Shown here one piece after another: positions 1-12,709 of a stretch of DNA of 64,000 bases. The notes under the pieces were generated by a model. That model did no database searches. It saw nothing but the letters and a program-made list of their open reading frames with translations, and had not been told where the DNA came from. Location: the NCBI GenBank assembly GCA_016946835.1, contig JACVTC010000088.1, positions 357,501 to 421,500 of the forward strand. Direction: 5' to 3'. The DNA comes from Neocallimastix lanati (nom. inval.). Its lineage: Eukaryota > Neocallimastigomycota > Neocallimastigomycetes > Neocallimastigales > Neocallimastigaceae. Position 1 is the stretch's first letter, and every line of letters begins with the position of its first letter. The translations under genes were made by a program, and so were the position numbers.

Positions 1-857
1 AGCAGCGGGTGAAGCATTAAGTAAAGAAGTATAATATCTAGTTCTATCTTCACGACCTAAAATAAGAAAAGAATAAAGAAAAAAATATATATTAATTATT
101 AAAATAACATTTATTTGTATAATAATAATAATTATCATTTATTTATTTAAAATATATATATATATATATTTGAATATTCGAACTATTATTTATGTTTATT
201 CTGTGATATATATCTATTATTTACAAAACTTGATAAATTATTATGATTCTATTTTATTATATTATGATTCTAATATTAATAATTAAAGCAAAATATATAT
301 ATATATATTACCTGATTCTGAACTTGAGTCCTGTATAACATTATGGAATGTATTACTAATATGTGGAGCATCATTATACGTAATACCATCTTGATTGAAT
401 ATGGCATGACGACTAGATCTACGAATATTATAAGGATTATTACCTCTTATCGAACTTCTACGGACAAGATTTGCTCCACGATTTGAATTATTATTGTCAA
501 GTATGTTATTATTATTGTTATTGCCACTACTATTATTATTATCATTTGATGTTTCCTGTGATGATGTTTCAAATGACGAAATAACTGTAGATGGAAGTGG
601 TGAAGTAGTTATTTGATGATTGCCACCAAATGGTAACAAATTTATTGATGGAATATTTTGAGAATCCGAAAAAATATTATTACTATTATTATTAGTAGTA
701 GTACTATTAAAATTATTGATAGTAGTATTTCTTCTAATTCTTCTACCACCATTACCAAGTAGTGTTAAATTTTCTTCATTGTAAGGATCTTCTCTTAATA
801 AAGCATTAAATCCTGAATTTGAAGTTGAAGTATTATTTAAATTATTATTACTTTCTC

Positions 858-900
<43 letters not shown>

Positions 901-1767
901 GTAAAACATTCTGGCAAGATCATTAAAACTATCATTAATGTAAATATTTCTACGACGTCTTCTTCTACCATTCATTGGAAGTAATGAATCATTCATACCA
1001 AGAATATTATTTGATTCAGGAACTGAAAGATTATTTATGTCATCAATATTCTGAATGTTTAATGGATAATTTAAATTGAAACGATCTTGTGAATTTTGTT
1101 CAGAAGCAGTAACAGCTGCTTCATATAATGATACAGCTACTTGCGTTGGAATATATGCTTTCCATTTTGCTAATAAAGCTTCAGCTCTTTTATTGATATC
1201 GTATTCCGGTATATTTAAACGACTAATTGTACCTAGTACTTTCCCAATTTTAGATTCCTTATATATTATAATTAAATGATTAAAAATTTTGGTATAATAA
1301 AAATTACAATAAAATATTAATAATATTAATTATAGTTCCTTATAAATTATACATTTAAATTACTATTATTACTATTATTATTACTATCATTATTATTATT
1401 TTTTTTTTTTACTATAACAATCATTACAATAACAATAATAATAATTTATAAACCATACCATTAAAATGAAGAAATTTATATTTAATGATTCTAATTCGGT
1501 TAATAAAACATTGGCTTTGGATAAATAATTGTCATCTGGATTATTATTTGATAATAGTAATTTTTGAAGATTTACTCTTATTCGAAAAACTTTTCTAAGT
1601 TGAATTGTTTCTATAATTGTTTTTATTTAAAGTTTTTATCAATATATATAATAATTATGTTTGTACAAAAATTTTTAAATTATTTCTTTGAAAAAAAAAT
1701 ATCAAACTATTAATTTCAATTTTGATTTCATTAAAAATATACCTTCACTTTCCCAAATTAAACCCAT
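1..1767 (-). CDS. TFIIS N-terminal domain (TND) protein, partial
   Basis: Four minus-strand exons join in frame: 1767-1743, 1610-1459, 1257-312 and 56 to the window edge. All introns are GT-AG and the phases agree (1, 0, 1). The protein starts MGLIWESEE and the visible part is about 393 residues. Residues 10-105 have the helical LW/TFIIS N-terminal fold pattern: a leucine-rich helix pair, then SKIGKVLGTISR and a helix ending in LLAKWKAYIP. This domain is found in TFIIS, Elongin A, Med26, IWS1 and PNUTS-like nuclear proteins, where it binds intrinsically disordered partners in transcription elongation. After it come an Arg patch (GRRRRRR), an Asn run and a long low-complexity Ser/Asn region with further Arg-rich patches, fitting a nuclear protein. 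The C-terminus lies outside the window, so the exact member (Bye1, PNUTS-like or other) cannot be named. The initial exon of 25 nt is the least certain part. Confidence 0.7.
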
Positions 1768-2590
1768 GATGATTAAGTATAATTAGTATATCTTAATTAA
1801 TACTAATTTTTTTATTATTGCATGTTATAATTTATAATTTAATAATTTTTAATAATAAATATGATATAAGTAAAAATATTAATATTAATAATTTTTTATT
1901 TATAAAATTTAATTATTGAATAGAATAAAAAAAAGCTAATCTTGTTATATAATAAATTTAGTACATAAATTATTGCTTTTGTTTTTGTTTCTCAATTATT
2001 GATTTATTTTTATTTAATTTTTGATATTATCTTTTTTTTTTTTTTTTTTCTATTAATTTTCATTAAATCGATGACATTTTTACATGTCAGGGGTTAAGTT
2101 TGTTTAATCTTTTATTATTTTTGTTTATAAACATATAATAACATATTACTTATATATATTAATAAATAGAAATTTCTTATTATTTAAAAATGATGTTAAT
2201 TATTCTATTTAATATAATATATTAGTTTATCTACTTATTTATTTATTAATATTATATTTTTTGTAATTATATAAGAATAAAAATTTAGATATTAATTATC
2301 CTTTTATTCTAAAAAAAAAAAAAAATTTATATATATAATAATTATTAAGCCTTATCATTATTTATATATTTATATAAATCATATATCTATATTTAATATC
2401 TTTTTGTTATATTTATATTATTAAAATGACCTATATTTATTATGATTTGTTAAGTATTTATAATCTAATAATAATTAAAACTTTTTATTAAATATACAAG
2501 AGTTAATTTATATTATTTAAAAAATATTTACTTTTTTATTATAAGAAAAAAGGAATAGAATAATATAAATTTTTATATTTCTTTTATTAG

Positions 2591-2621
<31 letters not shown>

Positions 2622-2685
2622 TTTCTTTATAATATATAATTTTTAATTTTAAAACAAAGTAAAGTAAAAGAAAAATTAAAAATAA

Positions 2686-2719
<34 letters not shown>

Positions 2720-3122
2720 TTAAAATAAAAAAAAAATCAATTTATTAAAAAAAATCTTATTTTTTTACACAAATTTTTGGGAATTTGAAAAAGAATAAAA
2801 AAAATTATTAAATAAAATTATACTTTTTTAAAAAATAATTATAAAGAATTTAAATTTTTATTTTAATATGATTCATATATAAAAATATAGATTTTCTTTA
2901 TCATATTAATTATTAAAAAATATACCAAATCTACGGTGTCTTCTACAGTTACCATAAAATATGAATCTTATTTATTTATTTCCTTCTTTATAATATAGGC
3001 GTATATTTAAAACAATTATGAAACTCTATAATAACTAAATCTTTTTTTTTTTTTTATTTTTCTTTAATTTTAACCTTTTTGTTAATTCAAAATAAGAATA
3101 TATTCACAAATTAAATTTTTTA
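1768..3122. other. AT-rich intergenic DNA, no gene seen
   Basis: This stretch lies 5' of the TND gene. It contains long A and T homopolymers, TA runs near 2690-2715 and no reading frame with a non-repetitive protein. Nothing identifiable is seen. Confidence 0.7.
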
Positions 3123-3520
3123 TTTATTCATTATTGTATTTATTTATTTATTCATTCATTCAATATTTTATTTATTTATTTATTTATTTATTCATTATTT
3201 TATTTATTTGTTTGTTTATTTATTATTTTATTTATTTATTTATTCATTATTTTATTTATTTATTTGTTTATTTATTATTTTATTTATTTGTTTGTTTATT
3301 TATTATTTTATTTATTTATTTATTAATTATTTTATTTATTTATTTATTAATTATTTTATTTATTATTTATTAATTATTTTATTTATTTATTTATTTATTT
3401 ATTCATTATTTTATTTATTTTCTCATTTATTTATTTATTATTTATTAATTAATTAATTAAATATTTATTTATTTATTTATTTATTTATTATATATTTATT
3501 TATTATTTATAACAATGTAT
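3123..3520. repeat. (TTTA)n-type microsatellite block
   Basis: TTTA/TTCA/TTTG tetramers and ATTA variants run almost without interruption. Open frames here encode only Phe-Ile-Tyr-Leu repeats and are artefacts of the tetramer. Confidence 0.9.
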
Positions 3521-3663
3521 TATTCACTATTTTCATAATTAGAAAATTATAAAAACTATAATAAATAATTGAATAATTATAAATATGAATATTTTTTTAT
3601 AATAATTACTATTTTACATAAATGAATAAATATAATAATAATAAGTGATTATTATTATTTTTT

Positions 3664-4090
3664 AGACTGGGATTAATAAGAGGGAATGATTATATGGCCT
3701 CCAATCTCTCCTATAAACGTATTAGGATCATTGAACTGTTTTGGACTTCGACACGTACCTCTCTCTAAGCAAAGGTAATATGAAAGAAACTCCCTATACG
3801 TTGGTTTATACGACGGGCTTCTTTTCAGTTATCTCTTGAACCATCAATGAAAGAGAAACAACTACAATAAACCTCTCACAAATTAAGTGCTCTCTCTACT
3901 GTGTCTACACTAACAATTATATAGTCTAGCAACAGGAATACTTATCTCAGCATATACCAAACCATTTATGGGCCTAGGAGAATGAAAATCACACCATATA
4001 AGCATATAAGTTCAGGGGGTAATCGCGGGGTCGATCCAGAAATTTTATTTGTGTTAGCTCCAAGTACTAACCTTCAGAATAAAAATTGGA
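3664..4090 (-). mobile_element. Probable tRNA-derived SINE or similar short retroelement
   Basis: This is a sharply delimited, GC-richer island without a usable ORF. Read on the minus strand it begins near 4075 with TAGTACTTGGAGC, which resembles a pol III A box. About 30 nt later it has GGATCGACCCC, one mismatch from the B-box consensus GGTTCGANNCC. It ends at 3664 with CCCAGTCTAAA followed by an AAT-rich tail. That layout (pol III promoter head, body, A-rich tail) fits a tRNA-derived SINE. The terminal CAGTCTAAA resembles the 3' ends of the LINEs in this window. No clean target-site duplication was found, so a solo fragment of another element remains possible. Confidence 0.45.
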
Positions 4091-4824
4091 AGACTAAAGG
4101 ATTATTTAATAATAAAAATTATAATTTATAAAGTATAAAAATCGTTATTATATATTGATTTTTACACTTTCAATAATTTGAATAAGTTATTATATAACTT
4201 ATTCAAATTTTAACAAAAGTATTCTTATTTATTTATTTATTTACTTATTTACTTATTTAATTAATTATTTATTTCTTTACTTATTTATAAATTATTTATT
4301 TATATTTATTTATTTATTATTGTACCATAACTTAATATAGCCACATCACACGTGTGCATATACATTATTTTTATTGGATATAATAAAATAATTAAATATA
4401 ATTATGTATATTAGTATGAGAAATGAAATATATTATTTTTTTTTTTTTTTTTTTTATTATATTTTTATCTAGACCAATTTTAATTTAATTAAAGGTAATA
4501 TGTTTCATATATCTTTAATAGTAAATACCATCACAATAAACAATAAACTAAAAATCATTAAAATACAATTTTAATAGTAAAACAATATCAATAATAAAAA
4601 AAATTAATTATAAACTTAAAAAATAAATTTTTAGAAATTGCTGTTATCACTTCCAAAGTATTTATTAAGCTTTATTAATGTATAAATAGTTTAGAAAAAA
4701 TAGGAATAAGGAAAAATATTTTAAAGTTAATTGTAAAATGGATAATTAATGAGTTAATGATTTAAAATTTCTGTATTTAAATTGTTTTTATTATAAAAAA
4801 TTTTTCATTTATGATATATTAATT

Positions 4825-4868
<44 letters not shown>

Positions 4869-7091
4869 TTTATTTTATTTTATTTTGTTTTTTTTTATTT
4901 TATTCAATCTATACTTTAAATTCTTATTCAATTATTTATTTTATTTTATTTTATTTTATTTTATATATAATTTAAGAATATTAACCGCATATTTATTGAT
5001 TTATTATACTTTAATTTATTGTATTTGCCCCCATAAATTTTAAAAGAAAATAAACTTTAGTTGATTTTAAACTATAAAAATTTTTAAAAAAAAAAAAATA
5101 CCATTGCTTGAAATATTTTATTATTTTTGATGATAAATATTTAAATAAGAAAATTTTCATGAATAATTATATTAAAATTTTAAAAAAATATATTATTTTT
5201 TCGTAAAAAAAAAAAGTTTATGTTTTCAGAATGATTAAAAAATACTGATATATACACTTTTTTTTTTTTTAATTTATATATGGATTATTTAAAAAATTTT
5301 ATTATATTCGATTATAAGGTTTTTTAAGCTCTCTTATATCAATTAATTTAAGAATTAACCTAATTATAAAAGGTTTCTTTTAATTTTGTAAAATTTATAG
5401 TTATAAATTAATATTATCTGTCATTTTTTAATTATTAATTATTAATTATAAAATACTTTAAAATATTTATTTAAATAATATACAAAAAAAAAAAAATTAA
5501 ATTTGAATTGACAGTTTGTTAAAATGATTTATTATTGCTATATATATATATATATATATACATTTATATTTCTTTCATTTATATACAATACATAATTTAA
5601 GTAATTAATTTTCCAAAATTTTAGGTTAAATATTAAAATTAAAGTTAAATTAATGAAAGATTGATACTATTAAAAAAAATTCTTTAATGCTATCAATATT
5701 TTTTTTTATTATTTAAATTATAAAAAGATTTTTATAATAATTATATTATCAATAATTTTATATATAATATATACAATCTTAAAAGGTTAAAAAAATTTTT
5801 TTTTTATTTTTTATTTTTTTTTCCATTATTATTTTCTTTCTTATTTCCTTCTATTAAATAATTTCAAGAACAAGTATAAAAGAAAGAAAAAAAATAAAAA
5901 ACTATTCTAATTCATAATATTTAAATAATTGTTATTAAAAATTATTTTATTTAATTATTTTATAAAAAAAATGATTTTTAATAATTATTTAATATATATT
6001 TAATATTATACAAAATTATATAAATAAATTTTTTTTTTTTTTTTTACTATAAATATCAATTTATAGTTTTATCTTTTAATCTTCTTAGTATATAAGTTGA
6101 TATCATTAAAATATGGCTTTTATATTATATTCATAAATTGCTTTATATATATCAATAAAACAATAATAATAATTTTTATTATTATTTACTATACAAAAAA
6201 TATTTGAAGTTCCTCTTATTTAAGTAAATGAATGTTGATATACAAAATAACATTAATACCATTTTATTATAATTAATATTTTATAATGAATATTTATAAA
6301 ATTAAAAGAGAAGTTTATAAAAAAAATGTATTTATATTTATTATTATATATTTTTATACAGCTTTTTTTATATCTACCTTTATAGTGATATATATAATAA
6401 AATATATTATATATTTCATAAATATAATATTTTTTATATTTTAATTATTAATAAGATATATATTTTCTTTTGTTATTATTTTAGGCATTTAACGAAAGTG
6501 AATTTGAATAAATATGAATTAATAATATAAATAAATGATATTATATAAATTAATATATTGTATTAATATATTGATCTATTTAAATAAAAATCTTTCAAGA
6601 AAATAAATAATTCCGTAATAAATTTAATATACATACATATATTAATATATTAAGTGTATATAAAAAATATACTACTAATTATATTGCAAATATTAAATAT
6701 AATTTCAATATTTCAATAAAAGTTTTAGTAATGAAATATTTAATATAAAAACATACAATATATTTAATATTATGAATTCTATATATACTTTTTGTATTAA
6801 ATAATATATTATATATTTTAATTGATAAATGGAATTTACATAATAGTTTATTTTAATAAATATAAAAGAAATAAAAGTAATTTTTATATATAAAGACAAA
6901 TATCTTCTGAATTTAATTTTTTTTTTTACTTCACTTAACATTATAAAAAAAATTATATATAATATATTAATAATAATATTTTATTAATATTTTTATATTA
7001 AAAGTGTAGGTTGTATTTTATTTTATAAATAAATAAATTAAACACTTAAAAAGTATTTATAATATTTTTTTTTTGAAAAAAAATTACAAAA
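4091..7091. other. AT-rich intergenic region, no gene seen
   Basis: Homopolymer T/A tracts dominate (for example about 40 T near 4827-4866), with TTTTA repeats near 4867-4965 and TA repeats near 5540-5560. The one open frame of note, on the minus strand at 6705-6941, encodes only Ile/Tyr/Leu-rich low-complexity sequence and is not supported. The last few hundred bases presumably hold the promoter of the downstream ligase gene, but no clear element can be read. Confidence 0.6.
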
Positions 7092-9225
7092 ATGGCTGAA
7101 GATAATCATAATTTAAATGAAGTTTTAAGAGAATCTCACAAGCCAGCTTTAATTTTACCATACAGAGATGCTGAAACTAAGAAGGCTAATCCAATTTACT
7201 TATATAGTACTGAATTAATTGAAATAATTGATAAACTTACTCAAGAAAAACCATTAAAGGATTTAAAGCCAAATGACAGAGTTGTTTTCCTTTTCCCAAA
7301 TTCTGTTGAATACATTGCTGTTTTCTTTGCTATTTTAAAGATTCAAGCTACTGCTTGTCCATTAAATCAAAATTACACTGTTGATGAACTTGATTTCTAT
7401 TTAAATGATCTCTTACCAAAGGCTGTTATTATTCCAAAGGGTGGTTCCAAAGCTGCTCATGAAGCTTGTAACAAATTAGGTATTCCACTTTACGAAATTG
7501 AAACAAAATTTGTTGAAAAAGCTGATGTAGGCAGAATTCCTTCTTTAACTTCAATTCCAGTTGAATTAGAAAACAAGACTTTAGCTTCTTGGATTACTAA
7601 CGATGATGCTGTTAAATCTAAGAAGAATATTGCATTATTCTTACATACATCTGGTACCACTGGTAGACCAAAGGGTAAACAAAAAATATTTCATTATTAT
7701 TAATGTTATTTATTTATTTTTTTTTTTTTTTTTTTTTTTTGAATTTATTTATATATTAATTATTACTTAAAGAAAAAAAAAAGTTTAGTAATAAATTTAA
7801 ATGTGGAAGTAAAATGATAGTATTAATAAAATTAATATGAAATATATTGAAAAATTTGGAATGTGTATATATAAAAAAAAATTAAAAAATACAAAAATAA
7901 GGATGGTTTGAAATATATTTTATTTAAATTAATTAAAAATAGTAATATAAATAATAATTAAAAAAAAAATTTAAAATAATAATAATAATAATAATAATAA
8001 TGAATAATACGTCGGTTGTAATATCAAAATATATTTGATATTAATTATAAAATTAAAAATTATTAATTTGTCTCTTAATATATTAATATTATATATATAT
8101 ATTTTTTTTAAAAAAAATTATTAATAAATATGATAATTAATAAAATTTTAATTAATACTATAATTGTACTTTACAATAACAGGTGTTCCATTAACTCACC
8201 ACAATATCTTTGTTACCTTAAAGAATATTAAGGACTCCTTCGAATTAACTGAAAAGGATAATTACCTCTTAGTTATGCCACTTTTCCATGTTCATGGTTT
8301 AATTGGTGTTCTTTTAACTACTCTTTATGCTGGTGGTACAGTTATTGTTCCACCAAAGTTTTCTGCTTCTACTTTCTGGTTAGATTTTGTTGAATTTGAA
8401 GCTACCTGTTATTCTGCTGTTCCAACTATTCATCAAATTTTATTATTAAAGAAGGATCAAGACTTCCCAGGTAAGGAAAAGATTAGCAAATTAAGATTCA
8501 TCAGAAGTTGTAGTTCTAGTTTAGCTCCAGCTACTCTTAAGGAATTAGAAGAATCCTTCAATGCTCCAGTCATTGAATCTTATGCTATGTCTGAAGCTGC
8601 TCACCAAATGACTTGTAACTTCTTACCACCAGGTATTCGTAAGGCTGGTTCTGTTGGTAAAGGTAGAGGTGTTGCTGTTGTTATTATGGATGATAATGGT
8701 AAAATTGTTGATAATGGTACTATTGGGGAAGTTTGTGTTGCTGGTGAAAATGTAATTACTGAATACTACAATAATCCAACTGCTACTGCTAACTCTTTCC
8801 ATGATGATCCAACTGGCACTTTACCAAATGGCTTAAAATGGTTCAGAACTGGTGATTTAGGTTACAAGGATAAAGATGACTTCATTTTCTTAACTGGTAG
8901 AATAAAGGAACAAATTAACCGTGGTGGTGAAAAGATTTCTCCAATTGAAATTGATCAATACATTCTTCAATTAGGTAATGTTGCTGAAGTTTGTACTTTT
9001 GGTGTTAAGAGTGAAATTTATGGTCAAGAAATTGAATGTGCAGTTGTTGCTAAGGATGATTCTTTAACTGAACAACAATTAACTGATCATTGTAAGGCTA
9101 AATTAGCTGCTTTCAAGGTTCCAAGAAAGTTCTGGATTGTTAAGGAAATTCCAAAGACTGCTACTGGTAAGGTTCAACGTAGAGTTGTTTCTGAACACTT
9201 TGAAAAATTAGCTGGTTCAAAGTAA
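7092..9225 (+). CDS. Acyl-CoA synthetase, Pcs60/AAE3 (oxalate-CoA ligase) type
   Basis: Two exons, 7092-7674 and 8183-9225, give a 541-residue protein. The GT-AG intron splits the Gly codon at residue 195. It is an ANL-superfamily adenylate-forming enzyme with all core motifs visible: P-loop TSGTTGRPKG (186-195), MPLFHVHG (226-233), ESYAMSEAAHQMT (326-338), RTGDLGY (416-422), TGRIKEQINRGGEKISP (432-448) and the C-terminal catalytic Lys524 in TATGKVQRR. Length and motif wording fit the Pcs60/AAE3 group, whose members activate oxalate (or medium-chain acids) to the CoA thioester using ATP. The start has an A at -3 and no upstream in-frame ATG. Codon choice is strongly biased (GGT, GCT, AAG), suggesting high expression. 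The yeast relative carries a C-terminal SKL peroxisomal signal. This protein ends in GSK directly before TAA, so it is probably cytosolic. Substrate is inferred from family only. Confidence 0.9.
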
Positions 9226-9919
9226 ATTTATTAATAATCAATATATTATGTTATTTATATATAATTTTTTTTTTTATCAATTGTCAATAATATAAAATAA
9301 ACAGAAAGTATTTTACCAATAATTAATATATTTAAAATATTAATTATTATTATAAAAATAAGTGAAAATAAAAAAAAAAAATAAAAAAAAAAGATTAAAC
9401 TTTTTTTTTTTTTTTTTTTTACTCTTCCATTTTGAAATATTAAAATTATAATAAAGTAATATAATTTTTTTATTTTGACAAAAAATAATAAAAGAAATAA
9501 TACTAATATTATTTAATAATATTTTCTCTTTAAAAAAATGTAAAAACCACAATTGCAATTCATTAAAAATTTTAAAATAAAGAAATATATCTGAAATACA
9601 ATTAAAAGCAAGCAAATAAAACAAATAAATGAGAAAAAAACTATTATAAAATAAAAGTTAGAAATAAAAAAGAAGAAAAATAAAATAGCAATTAATAAAA
9701 AATAAAAATCAAATAATCAAATAATAATAAAAAAATTTTTTTAAATAAAATGGTAGTTTGTTGTAACTGGTGTAAATGTTTTTTTTTTTTTTTTTTGAAT
9801 TATATATTATATTTTTTAATTTTATTTTTAACAGCAGTGATTTCGTTATTGAACGTCTTTTAGTTTCACATTTCTATAATTTAGTAAAATATGGTAATAT
9901 ATATAGTTAATTATTAATT
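9226..9919. other. AT-rich intergenic DNA
   Basis: A 3' flank of the ligase gene with A/T homopolymers. The minus-strand frame at 9340-9624 is Phe/Lys-rich low complexity. No gene is supported. Confidence 0.6.
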
Positions 9920-11005
9920 AAGATTTACAAGTTTAATCGTTTGCAAAATGGAGTAAATCTAACTGGTATTATAAAGGATCATATTAATTAAAATTTTTTA
10001 TTTCTTAACTTTTTATTATTTTTTTTATTTTTCCAAATTTCAAGGTATTAAAGGTCAAAACTACGATAGTAATAAGTTCTCAAATAATAAAGCTATAATT
10101 ATATTTAGTTTAAAATATCCCCAATTCAACTTAGGGTTTTCGTGGTTTATACGTTTACGCTGTGGTTATAAATACAATACTACTATTGCTATTAGAATGG
10201 GTAGAGTTTCAGAAGATTGTCCCAAGACTTGTCCCTGTTGTAGCGAAGGTAATCAATCTTTTAAACATTGGATTTTTAAATGCAATACTCTTGCATCTTT
10301 TAGATGGAATTCTTTAAATTTCATCGATGATCTCTATGTTTTGTTCGCGAGGAAGATTAGAATGTTAAATCATCTTTCTTCATATGATTCTATTTCTGAT
10401 TTTGATGAATATATCAATCATTATATATACTTGTTCCTTCTTGATGGAACTTTAGCTTTATATGAACTACATTTCAATAGTGGGGAACAGAGACAATTAA
10501 ATGAACTACTTTTCAAAGGTTCATCTGAGTCAGTCACCTGTTCCAAAAATTGTGGGCTTGGCAGAATTCTTAACTAGCGCAATACCTATCATAAGTAGTT
10601 CGTTTGAGCTATTATTCGATAGGTATTCCAAAAAATCAAACTTAACCAAGAGCGTCGACGTCGTCGTACTGATAAGGCATAATGATAATACAGGATCATC
10701 ATCTATTTCTACGAAGAGTGAATCTCGCCTTAGTAGTTCAATAAATGATGAATCCGGGGTGTATTTACTGGACACCACACTATCTATTTTAAGGATGTTA
10801 CTTCTAGGTTTTATTATTTTTTTATTTGTTAGGAAGGGAAAATTCCCGCATAATACAACTTGCTGAAATACATAGTACTTTTGAACTTTTTTATATTTTT
10901 ATTTTTTAATTTTTATTTTTATTTTTAATTTAAAATGTACTTTTCACCTACGTGTATTTTTTATAATAAAATTAATAAATTTATGAAAGTGTATTCTATT
11001 CCCTG

Positions 11006-11042
<37 letters not shown>
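9920..11042 (+). pseudogene. LINE copy 1: 5'-truncated, internally deleted, frameshifted
   Basis: The sequence matches the better LINE copy at 46244-48188. Bases 9920-9990 match about 46985-47040. From 10040 onward it follows 47165-48130 closely, so about 125 bases of the element are missing and replaced by unrelated AT-rich sequence. The zinc-binding segment (CPKTCPCC... HWIFKC) is readable near 10216-10284. Near 10525 an AGTC is duplicated relative to the other copies, shifting the frame, so the C-terminal part continues in a second frame to about 10860. A 3' UTR ending CCCTGTCT and a poly(A) tail (about 11010-11041) close the element. It is dead but relatively young. Confidence 0.85.
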
Positions 11043-11043
<1 letters not shown>

Positions 11044-11879
11044 ATTAATTAAGATAGTAATATATTTTTTTATTCATCCCCAATGAAATGGACTGTTTTT
11101 TCAGGTCCATTGAGGGTTTAAGGAAAAGGAATAGCTTATGTCAGGTGTACTAATTAAAGCTTTCTGTGATTCTGATGATAATCGATGATTATCTTTTCTA
11201 AAGTAGCTTCTAGTACGAAGAGTGTAAATTGGAATACTGGAAGACTGTTGAAAGTGAACTTGATGTTTTATTTCGTCCTAAACTGGATATGTAGTAACAT
11301 TGGTGTTGTATAATTAATAATATCATGTAGTTTCTACATATTATCATTGTAATGAATCTATTGTATTTTTTGTACTTTAGTATTATTTTGTATATATATA
11401 TTTTCTATAGTATTATTTAAACTCTCAAGTAGCTATTTTAAAATGGAATCGTAGGAGATTGATTCACTCTAAAGCTTGTGTTTAAGACATTATTTAACGG
11501 ATAGGAATCTTTTTATAGTTTTTCACTACTAATATTATATACATTTTCATTTCAGTTCATTTATGAGTACATTAGAGTAAAATTATTTTATCAATCAAAG
11601 CTTTACTAATCAAATGGAATTTCAGAAACTCAAAAGTTAACAGAAAAAACAAAGCAGAAAAAAAGAGATTATTCATTACTACAAAATTCTTAAGTTGTTT
11701 ATTTTATTTAATTTTAATCAATTCTTACACAAAGATAGGAACTTCATATTATTTTTTTATTTAAATTTTTTTACTTTATTTTTTATGTATTTTTTATTTA
11801 TATCTATATTTCTTAATTTTTAGTATTTTAGTTTTTATTTGTTTCATTTTTTTAATTTGTAGTTTTTAGTTCATAATGG
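11043..11879. other. Unassigned DNA between two LINE relics
   Basis: The composition is less AT-extreme than ordinary spacer, suggesting decayed element sequence, but no reading frame or motif was recognised. It may be the 5' part of the older LINE that follows. Confidence 0.4.
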
Positions 11880-12660
11880 AAAAGATATTTCATCGGAATT
11901 CTCGCTGTTATGGAACATTTATTGACAACACAGGGTTGATTTTTATCCGTGGTATACACTCATGAACCAATATTAAAATGAAGGAATTTATTCATTCTAA
12001 ATGCAAAATATTCAAGGATAATAATTTGTCAATGAAAAAAAATTACTAAATTTAATGATAGCTTCTTCAGGATAAAAGTATTTGTTCCAAATAATTGTAT
12101 TATCTCTGTATTACTAAGAGATATATCACGTTGTAGAGGTCATGCATAGGATATAAAAAGTAAAATTTTAGAATACAAATTAGATAAATTTCCATGAAAA
12201 AAAGCAATTGTAAATTTTTACTAGGATAGAGATATAGCATGAAAATCAATTAAAGCTAAGGGTTATAAGGAAAATGAATTTGAGAAAACTAGAGACTACT
12301 TAAAGCTCAACTTTAAGTATCTTGAATATAGTATTGATTTCCTATGGGTACTTTATTCCAGATGTGGATATAAATTTGATACTCATGTTGCTAAAGCCAC
12401 CAATATAATTAAAGACGACTGTCCAGAATGATGTCCTTATTGTTATTAGACCATAATTTCTTTCAGATAGTCAATTCAAACCCTAATCCTGAATAAGAAT
12501 TCCATTTAAACAGAAACAGAAATCTTATAATTTGGAGGTGAGGTTCATTGGCATATGATCTTTTTTCTATATTTATTTATTCATTTTATTTTGAATATTA
12601 CTTTTTATTTTATATTATTCTTTAAAATTTTATTATTTTCTTATTAGAAAAATAAATTTT
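11880..12660 (+). pseudogene. Old LINE relic (second subfamily), post-RT region
   Basis: Bases 12110-12330 match 48690-48930 closely (shared stretches such as GAGATATATCACGTTGTAGA and AAACTAGAGACTACTTAAAG). Near 12360-12450 a broken frame reads RCGYKF, then DDCPE, a stop and CPYC, corresponding to RLRCGYKY...SEDCPKSCPCC of the intact-frame copy. Many stops and indels are present, so it is an ancient, non-functional copy. Confidence 0.65.
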
Positions 12661-12709
12661 ATTTTTTTTTTTATTAATTATTGTGTTAAATTTGGAAAAA
12701 TAATTTTTT

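Noticed and set aside
3134-3456. Two overlapping plus-strand frames
   Set aside because: Translations of TTTA repeats only.
6705-6941. Small minus-strand gene
   Set aside because: Composition is Ile/Tyr/Leu/Lys only, as expected from random AT-rich DNA.
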